Part shown: piece after piece, positions 1 to 3,871 of the stretch
How the letters are laid out: each line of letters starts with the position of its first letter
How positions within the stretch are numbered: the first letter of the stretch is position 1
NCBI GenBank assembly: GCA_043747765.1
Contig: JAYTOM010000052.1
Span: 1-6,254 of the forward strand
DNA: 6,254 bases
From: WLMZ01 sp043747765
GTDB lineage: Bacteria > Actinomycetota > Acidimicrobiia > Acidimicrobiales > Ilumatobacteraceae
Direction: 5' to 3'
Translations under genes and position numbers: made by a program
Notes under the pieces: generated by a model
The model's database searches: none
The model's input: the letters and a program-made list of their open reading frames with translations, nothing else
Told to the model about the DNA's origin: nothing

Positions 1-890
1 CCGCATATTGCGACACGACGGTTGCGTTCGACACGACACGAAAGGCGGCGGCGATCGCCGAGTCACTTGTTGCGGCTCCGATACCAGGCACGACGATGTT
101 CGCTCCGTCGCCGATCTATCTCGACGAGATCACAGCCGTCCATGACCCGGCCTATGTGGACGCTGTTCTCACCGGTGAGCCTCGTGATCTGGCGACCAGC
201 AACGAGTTGGGGTGGGACGCAGGCCTCAGCAATGCGGTGTGGGCATCCGTCGCCGGTGTGCGCGACGCAGCGCTCTCGGCGATGTCGACGGGGGCCATCG
301 CAGGATCATTGTCCAGCGGATTGCACCACGCCTATCAGGCCCACGGCCGGGGGTACTGCACATTCAACGGCCTGGTCATCGCTGCGCACGCAGCCGTTGC
401 CGCAGGAGCCGAACGCATCGTGATCGTCGACCTGGACGCCCACTGCGGCGGTGGCACTGCATCGCTGATTCGCCAGATTCCCGAGCTGGAACAAGTCGAT
501 GTCTCGGTCGACCCGTTCGATATGTACGACAGTCGCAGCCTGGCCCGGCTGACCATGTGCGGCACCATCGACTACCTCGACACCGTCGAACGTGCGCTAT
601 CACGAATCGACACGCCGGAGGCGATCAGCCTCGTCCTTTATAACGCCGGCATGGATCCCCACGAACATGCCGGCGGAATTCCCGGGATCACCGCAGCAAC
701 GTTGGCTCGGCGGGAGGCGATGGTTTTCGATTGGGCATCGAGCAACCAGATCCCGCTCGCCTGGGCGCTCGCCGGCGGCTACACGAGCGGAACAGAAGGA
801 GCCGCGCTGGACATGCCCGGCCTGGTGGAGCTGCACCGGCTGACGATCAGCGCCGCCTCACGGAGCGTCGCGAGGTATGACGCGGCATAA
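1..890 (+). CDS. Histone deacetylase / acetylpolyamine amidohydrolase-family protein (5'-truncated by window edge)
   Basis: This is a Zn-dependent amidohydrolase of the arginase/deacetylase fold; family members remove acetyl groups from acetyl-lysine or acetyl-polyamines. The substrate here cannot be told. The frame is open from position 3, before the first ATG at 96, and the upstream residues (AYCDTTVAFDTTRKAAAIAESL) read naturally into the domain, so the gene starts outside the window and the ATG at 96 is internal. Visible motifs are GLHHA with the paired active-site histidines (324-329), GYCTFNG, DLDAH with the metal-ligand Asp and His (435 and 441), AGMDPHE with the third metal-ligand Asp (654), and GGY with the transition-state Tyr (780). 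All key residues are therefore present and the protein looks active. The second Asp common in the GxDxxxxDxxG motif is replaced in AGMDPHEHAGG. The stop TAA is at 888-890. No signal peptide or membrane segment is visible in the part present. The alpha/beta hydrolase follows on the same strand after about 130 bp. Confidence 0.9.
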   Translation, partial: AYCDTTVAFDTTRKAAAIAESLVAAPIPGTTMFAPSPIYLDEITAVHDPAYVDAVLTGEPRDLATSNELGWDAGLSNAVWASVAGVRDAALSAMSTGAIAGSLSSGLHHAYQAHGRGYCTFNGLVIAAHAAVAAGAERIVIVDLDAHCGGGTASLIRQIPELEQVDVSVDPFDMYDSRSLARLTMCGTIDYLDTVERALSRIDTPEAISLVLYNAGMDPHEHAGGIPGITAATLARREAMVFDWASSNQIPLAWALAGGYTSGTEGAALDMPGLVELHRLTISAASRSVARYDAA

Positions 891-1022
891 CAATTCCCGG
901 CACGACTGGGCCGAGTCAGCATCCGCTCCCGGTCGCAGCCTCAGCGTCCAACGATCGGGTAGTGGAGCACCACGGTCGCCAGCTCGTTGCTGCCTGATCA
1001 GATCCCGGTACCGTGGCTCGCC

Positions 1023-1961
1023 GTGACCGAAGTGATCTCCGTTCCCGCCAGGCCCGACGCGCCGGGCTGGTTCCGGCGGGCACTCGAGGTCCCCTTCACG
1101 GATGGCTTCGTCACCGTCGACGGTGCCCGGATCCACTATGTCGCATGGGGTCGACCCGGCCGTCGTGGCTTGGTGTTCGTACACGGCGGTGGCGCTCACG
1201 CCCACTGGTGGACACACATCGCGGGTACGTTCGCCGAGGATTTCCGGGTGGTCGCCATCGATCTCTCCGGTCACGGTGACAGCGACCATCGCGATCACTA
1301 CGTCCTCGATCAGTGGACCAACGAGGTGATGGCCGTCGCGGCCGCTGGTCAGATCGACGGGCGACCGGTGATCGTCGGGCACAGCATGGGCGGCATGGTC
1401 ACCATCGCAACTGCTGCGCTGCATCCGGACCAGGTTGCCGGCGTGATCATCTGCGATTCGCCTGTCACATCGCCGGACCCGGAAGTTGCGTCGTATCGCA
1501 GCAGAGACGCCTTTGGTCGGCCCCGCACCTACGAGTCCGTAGAAGCCGCGCTCGAGAGGTTCCGTACGGTGCCCGAGCAACGTCACGACCTCGACTACGT
1601 CATCGACCACGTCGCCCGGCGTTCGATGCGAGCTGTCGACGGTGGCTGGCAGTGGAAGTTCGACCGAGAGATCTTTGCTTCGTTCGGCAACGGGATGCGG
1701 TCGATCGCCAAGCCATATCTGCGCCAGGTGACATGCCGTTTCGCGCTGCTCCGCTCGCAGTACGGACTGGTCACCAAGGGCATCGGTGCAGAAATGTACG
1801 ACGACCTCGGCCGGAACGCTCCGGTGATCGAGATCCCCCAGGCGGGGCATCACGCGATGCTGGACCAGCCACTTCTGTTGCTCACCGCGCTGCGAACCCT
1901 GCTCGCTGACTGGGATCATTCGGAACCGCACGCGCCGGACTTCGATCACCCCCTGCGCTGA
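1023..1961 (+). CDS. Alpha/beta-fold hydrolase
   Basis: This is a cytosolic serine hydrolase of the alpha/beta fold (esterase / C-C hydrolase / dehalogenase superfamily); the substrate is unknown. From the GTG at 1023 it has 312 residues, a usual length. In order it shows the oxyanion-hole loop FVHGGGAHAHWW, the strand and turn VVAIDLSGHGDS, the nucleophile elbow VGHSMGG with the catalytic Ser, IICDSPVT after strand 6, and near the C-terminus the catalytic His in QAGHHAMLDQP. The acid is less clear: the strand-7 loop reads LLRSQYGLVTKG with no Asp or Glu in the usual place, so the Asp of IICDSP is a candidate, as in haloalkane-dehalogenase-type enzymes. The start is uncertain. The frame is open from a TAG at 960-962, with possible starts TTG 987, GTG 1023 and GTG 1032, none with a good ribosome binding site; GTG 1023 is preferred over TTG. 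The gene converges on the NUDIX gene with 18 bp between the stops. Confidence 0.9.
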   Translation: MTEVISVPARPDAPGWFRRALEVPFTDGFVTVDGARIHYVAWGRPGRRGLVFVHGGGAHAHWWTHIAGTFAEDFRVVAIDLSGHGDSDHRDHYVLDQWTNEVMAVAAAGQIDGRPVIVGHSMGGMVTIATAALHPDQVAGVIICDSPVTSPDPEVASYRSRDAFGRPRTYESVEAALERFRTVPEQRHDLDYVIDHVARRSMRAVDGGWQWKFDREIFASFGNGMRSIAKPYLRQVTCRFALLRSQYGLVTKGIGAEMYDDLGRNAPVIEIPQAGHHAMLDQPLLLLTALRTLLADWDHSEPHAPDFDHPLR

Positions 1962-1979
1962 GGATCACGGCCACCCCCG

Positions 1980-2465
1980 TCAGGGGATCAGCTCTGCTCG
2001 ACGGAGCGCGAGGAGTGCAGAGTCGAGGAACGGACGCTGGCCGACGATGATCTTCTCGAGCGCCGCTTCCCAGGCGAAGTATCCGGCGCGGTCGACCTCG
2101 GGGAATTGCTGCATCCGTCCCGATCTCGGCGGCCACTGCATTTCGAACATGTTGCTGCGAACAGCCGCTGTGTCGATCTCGCCGACGCCGCACCAGGCAA
2201 CGACGTGCTTGCCCCCCGATTGCGTAATCTCGCCGATGTCGATCAGATCATGCGCCGGGCACTCGCACCCGAGTTCTTCGCGGAACTCGCGCCTTGCGCA
2301 CGCGAGCGGTTCTTCGTCCAGCCCGTATTCGCCTTTGGGAATCGACCAGGCACCGGTGTCCTTGTTGGCCCAGAACGGTCCACCCGGATGAACCAAGAGG
2401 AACTCGGCCACGCGGTCGACGACGCGCACGAGCAGAATGCCAGCGCTCTGCCGACGATCCGTCAC
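1980..2465 (-). CDS. NUDIX hydrolase (COG4119-like NTP pyrophosphohydrolase)
   Basis: This is a 161-residue single-domain NUDIX protein that hydrolyses a nucleoside diphosphate linked to some group X, using a divalent metal; the actual substrate is not readable. The Nudix box is perfect: G45-x5-E51-x7-R59-E60-F61-R62-E63-E64-L65-G66-C67, matching GX5EX7REUXEEXGU. The flanking text SAGILLVR, LLVHPGGPFWANKDTGAWSI and PKGEY is characteristic of the group I know as COG4119 (predicted NTP pyrophosphohydrolases). The C-terminal part (MQWPPRSGRMQQFPEVDRAG) is also typical of that group. The start GTG at 2465-2463 lies just ahead of the conserved domain, and the GTGACGG around it is the last, degenerate copy of the tandem repeat upstream. 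There is no separate Shine-Dalgarno sequence, so translation probably depends on coupling to upstream reading. It lies 53 bp downstream of the MFS gene in the same direction, probably as one operon. Confidence 0.93.
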   Translation of the reverse strand: MTDRRQSAGILLVRVVDRVAEFLLVHPGGPFWANKDTGAWSIPKGEYGLDEEPLACARREFREELGCECPAHDLIDIGEITQSGGKHVVAWCGVGEIDTAAVRSNMFEMQWPPRSGRMQQFPEVDRAGYFAWEAALEKIIVGQRPFLDSALLALRRAELIP

Positions 2466-2522
2466 CCGGGCACCGTCATGCCAGCACCGTCATCCCGGGC
2501 ACCGTCATGCAGGCACCGTCAT
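2462..2522 (-). other. Chain of three tiny ORFs with stop-start overlaps leading into NUDIX
   Basis: On the minus strand, ATG 2522 reads MTVPA and stops at TGA 2507-2505, which overlaps ATG 2508. That ATG reads MTVPGMTVLA and stops at TGA 2478-2476, overlapping ATG 2479. That in turn reads MTVPG and stops at TGA 2464-2462, overlapping the NUDIX GTG at 2465. The first ATG itself overlaps the MFS stop. Each junction is ATGA or GTGA, the classic form for termination-reinitiation. The peptides themselves are unlikely to have a function; the arrangement could pass ribosomes from MFS to NUDIX. The reading frames are seen directly; translation of them is inference. Confidence 0.5.
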
Positions 2523-2526
2523 GCCA
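2465..2526 (-). repeat. Tandem ~14-bp repeat between MFS stop and NUDIX start
   Basis: On the minus strand the 10-mer ATGACGGTGC occurs exactly four times, with its first base at 2522, 2508, 2493 and 2479. A fifth partial copy, GTGACGG, begins at 2465 and is the NUDIX start codon. Periods are 14, 15, 14 and 14 bp. The joining bases vary (CTGC, CCGGG, TGGC, CCGG), and TGGC also precedes the first copy. The array fills the whole space between the two genes, and its first copy overlaps the MFS stop codon (TGA at 2521-2519 inside ATGA). It is too short and lacks spacers for a CRISPR. It may be a local expansion of the gene junction, a coupling element, or an iterated protein-binding site. Confidence 0.9.
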
Positions 2527-3778
2527 GTGCGGTTCGGGCTTCGTCGACGCGTGGGTCACGGTCGTCCATCACCGAACGCCACTCCGGGGCGACGACCCCG
2601 AGAGCCACGATCAACACAGCAGCCACGGCCGCCGCGATCAGGAAGGCGACACGCATGCTGATCCAGTCGCCGAGCACGCTGATCCACAACACCCCGATGC
2701 CATAGCAGAAGCCGTTGGCGGCTTGCATGATCGACAGGATCCGACCGCGCTCACCGTCAGTCGCGTCTCGTTGGATGACCGAGATCGACGCCGTGAAGAT
2801 GCTGGCCGAACCAGCACCCATGCACATGATGACCGCTGCAGCGAACACCGGGCCCGGCGCGAGCGCATACAGCACATAACCACCCGTCAGACCGCAGATC
2901 GCGAGCAGCACCATCTGCCCACGACCATGACGAACGGCGAGAATCGTGAACAGCAGACCACCGGCGATCGCGCCGACGCCCTGCAGGGCGCTGAAAGTAC
3001 CCGTCAGACCCGTGCCCCCGTGGAACGCCTCACGCACATAGATCGGGATCAGGCCCATGAACGGCGCGATGGCGATGTTGAGGATCATGATGATCGCGAT
3101 ACCGTACCGACATCCCGGAATTCGGCGAACGGCGCGGACGCCGACGCGCATCCGTTCGACGACCCTCTCGTTCAGGCCGAGGTCCGGTGGCAGGAAGGAT
3201 CGACGAAGGAGTGAGATGGCGATGGCCATGCCGCCGAAGGTCATCGCGTTGAAGCCGACCGTCCATGCCGGCCCGACAGTGGAGACCAGCAACGTGCCGA
3301 GCAGCGGCCCGACGATACGTCCCCCGTTCCACGAGTAGATGCTCAGGGCGACCATCGCCATCAGCTCCTCGGGCGGCACGAGGTCGGGCAGCATTGCCTG
3401 GTAGGCCGGCTGACCGAGCGCGCCACCTGTGCTGGAGAACACGATGATGCCGGACAGGATCAACGGGCTACGCACCCCGACTGCCAGCACGATCGCCAGC
3501 GCCGCTGTCGCCGCGCCCTGCAGGGTCAAGGCCCACGCAAAGACCTTGCGGCGGTCGTACCGATCGGCCAGCACACCTCCGATCGGCGCACAGACACCCA
3601 GTGGGGTGAACAACGCCAATGCAGTCAAGCCGGTGTAGAGCGCGCTGCCGGTGTTCTTGGCGACCAAGCTGCCGACGACGATCAACTGGACCCAGGTGCC
3701 GACATCGGAGAACAACCCCGAACCCCAGACCAACAACACCGACCGCCGGCGAAGCGGTCGAAAGGGGCCGGAACTCAC
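2519..3778 (-). CDS. MFS transporter, EntS/MFS_3-type exporter
   Basis: This is a 419-residue major facilitator, an inner-membrane proton-coupled transporter with about 12 hydrophobic segments. Its subfamily resembles enterobactin-exporter-like (MFS_3) proteins; the substrate is unknown. The cytoplasmic motif A between helices 2 and 3 is clear at residues 67-77 (GGVLADRYDRR). The MFS_3-like stretch QPAYQAMLPDLVPPEEL begins at residue 123 and is followed by NGGRIVGP near 151-158. A positively charged loop (about 192-225) divides the two six-helix halves. The short C-terminal tail is charged and hydrophilic (DDRDPRVDEARTALA). The start GTG at 3778 gives MSSGPFRPLRRRS, a basic N-terminus just ahead of helix 1, and the usual family length. 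The frame stays open much further upstream to 5611, but that part is antisense to the CoA-transferase. A -10-like TACAAT sits 8 bp before the GTG, so the message may be leaderless. The stop TGA overlaps the first repeat copy, with NUDIX downstream. Confidence 0.92.
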   Translation of the reverse strand: MSSGPFRPLRRRSVLLVWGSGLFSDVGTWVQLIVVGSLVAKNTGSALYTGLTALALFTPLGVCAPIGGVLADRYDRRKVFAWALTLQGAATAALAIVLAVGVRSPLILSGIIVFSSTGGALGQPAYQAMLPDLVPPEELMAMVALSIYSWNGGRIVGPLLGTLLVSTVGPAWTVGFNAMTFGGMAIAISLLRRSFLPPDLGLNERVVERMRVGVRAVRRIPGCRYGIAIIMILNIAIAPFMGLIPIYVREAFHGGTGLTGTFSALQGVGAIAGGLLFTILAVRHGRGQMVLLAICGLTGGYVLYALAPGPVFAAAVIMCMGAGSASIFTASISVIQRDATDGERGRILSIMQAANGFCYGIGVLWISVLGDWISMRVAFLIAAAVAAVLIVALGVVAPEWRSVMDDRDPRVDEARTALA

Positions 3779-3792
3779 TCGGTACGATTGTA
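3778..3792 (-). promoter_or_regulatory. Candidate -10 element and leaderless start for MFS
   Basis: On the minus strand TACAAT (3792-3787) is one base from the TATAAT consensus. Eight bases separate it from the GTG at 3778, so transcription would be expected to start at or next to the start codon. This explains the absence of any Shine-Dalgarno sequence. No good -35 hexamer is seen at the proper distance (GCGGCA at 3815-3810 is poor). Leaderless messages are common in actinobacteria. This is a prediction from sequence only. Confidence 0.45.
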
Positions 3793-3796
3793 CCGA
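3779..3796. promoter_or_regulatory. 18-bp inverted repeat, probable operator
   Basis: TCGGTACGATTGTACCGA is a perfect dyad with 7-bp arms and a 4-bp centre. It lies directly against the MFS GTG start and covers the MFS -10 element, and it also contains a plus-strand -10-like TACGAT (3783-3788) pointing toward the CoA-transferase. Size and position fit a site for a dimeric repressor (for example TetR-, MarR- or ArsR-like) able to control both directions. No such regulator gene is in the window, so the identity of the protein is open. Confidence 0.6.
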
Positions 3797-3822
3797 CAAT
3801 TCGGTGGCGTGCCGCAGTCGGC

Positions 3823-3840
3823 CTCGCCGACCCAGGCGAG
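3823..3840. promoter_or_regulatory. Second small dyad in the divergent intergenic region
   Basis: CTCGCC (3823-3828) and GGCGAG (3835-3840) form a 6-bp inverted repeat around GACCCA. It lies in the presumed 5' leader of the CoA-transferase, or upstream of the MFS promoter when read the other way. It could be a minor hairpin or binding site. GC-rich DNA produces such dyads by chance, so the support is weak. Just beyond it lie an 8-bp palindrome, GAGATCTC (3843-3850), and a direct repeat of ATCTCGG (3846 and 3859). Confidence 0.25.
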
Positions 3841-3871
3841 CAGAGATCTCGGTTCCGCATCTCGGCCGATT

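Noticed and set aside
96..98. ATG at 96 as the start of the deacetylase-family gene
   Set aside because: The frame is open to the window edge and the residues before this ATG read as part of the domain, so the true start is off-window.
1006..1013. CGGTACCG palindrome before the alpha/beta hydrolase GTG, resembling the arms of the MFS dyad
   Set aside because: It lacks the 4-bp centre of the 3779-3796 dyad and is only 8 bp long, so a shared operator cannot be supported.
891..1022. Promoter or terminator between the deacetylase and the alpha/beta hydrolase
   Set aside because: No convincing -10/-35 pair, long hairpin or U-tract was found in this gap.
858..1949. 363-codon open frame on the minus strand opposite the alpha/beta hydrolase
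   Set aside because: It mirrors a clearly recognisable plus-strand enzyme, has no domain of its own and overlaps the end of the deacetylase gene; it is a GC-rich shadow frame.
1957..1992. Possible bidirectional terminator between the convergent genes (GCTGA/TCAGC outer arms, CCCC-GTCA-GGGG inner hairpin)
   Set aside because: The stems are short and interrupted, they lie within both stop regions and no U-tract follows, so it is not distinguishable from chance.
2465..2526. Possible CRISPR array
   Set aside because: The repeat is only 10 bp with joins of 4-5 bp; there are no unique spacers of usual length and no cas genes.
2294..3214. 306-codon plus-strand open frame opposite the MFS and NUDIX genes
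   Set aside because: The translation is dominated by Arg, His and Asp and is antisense to two recognised proteins; no domain is seen.
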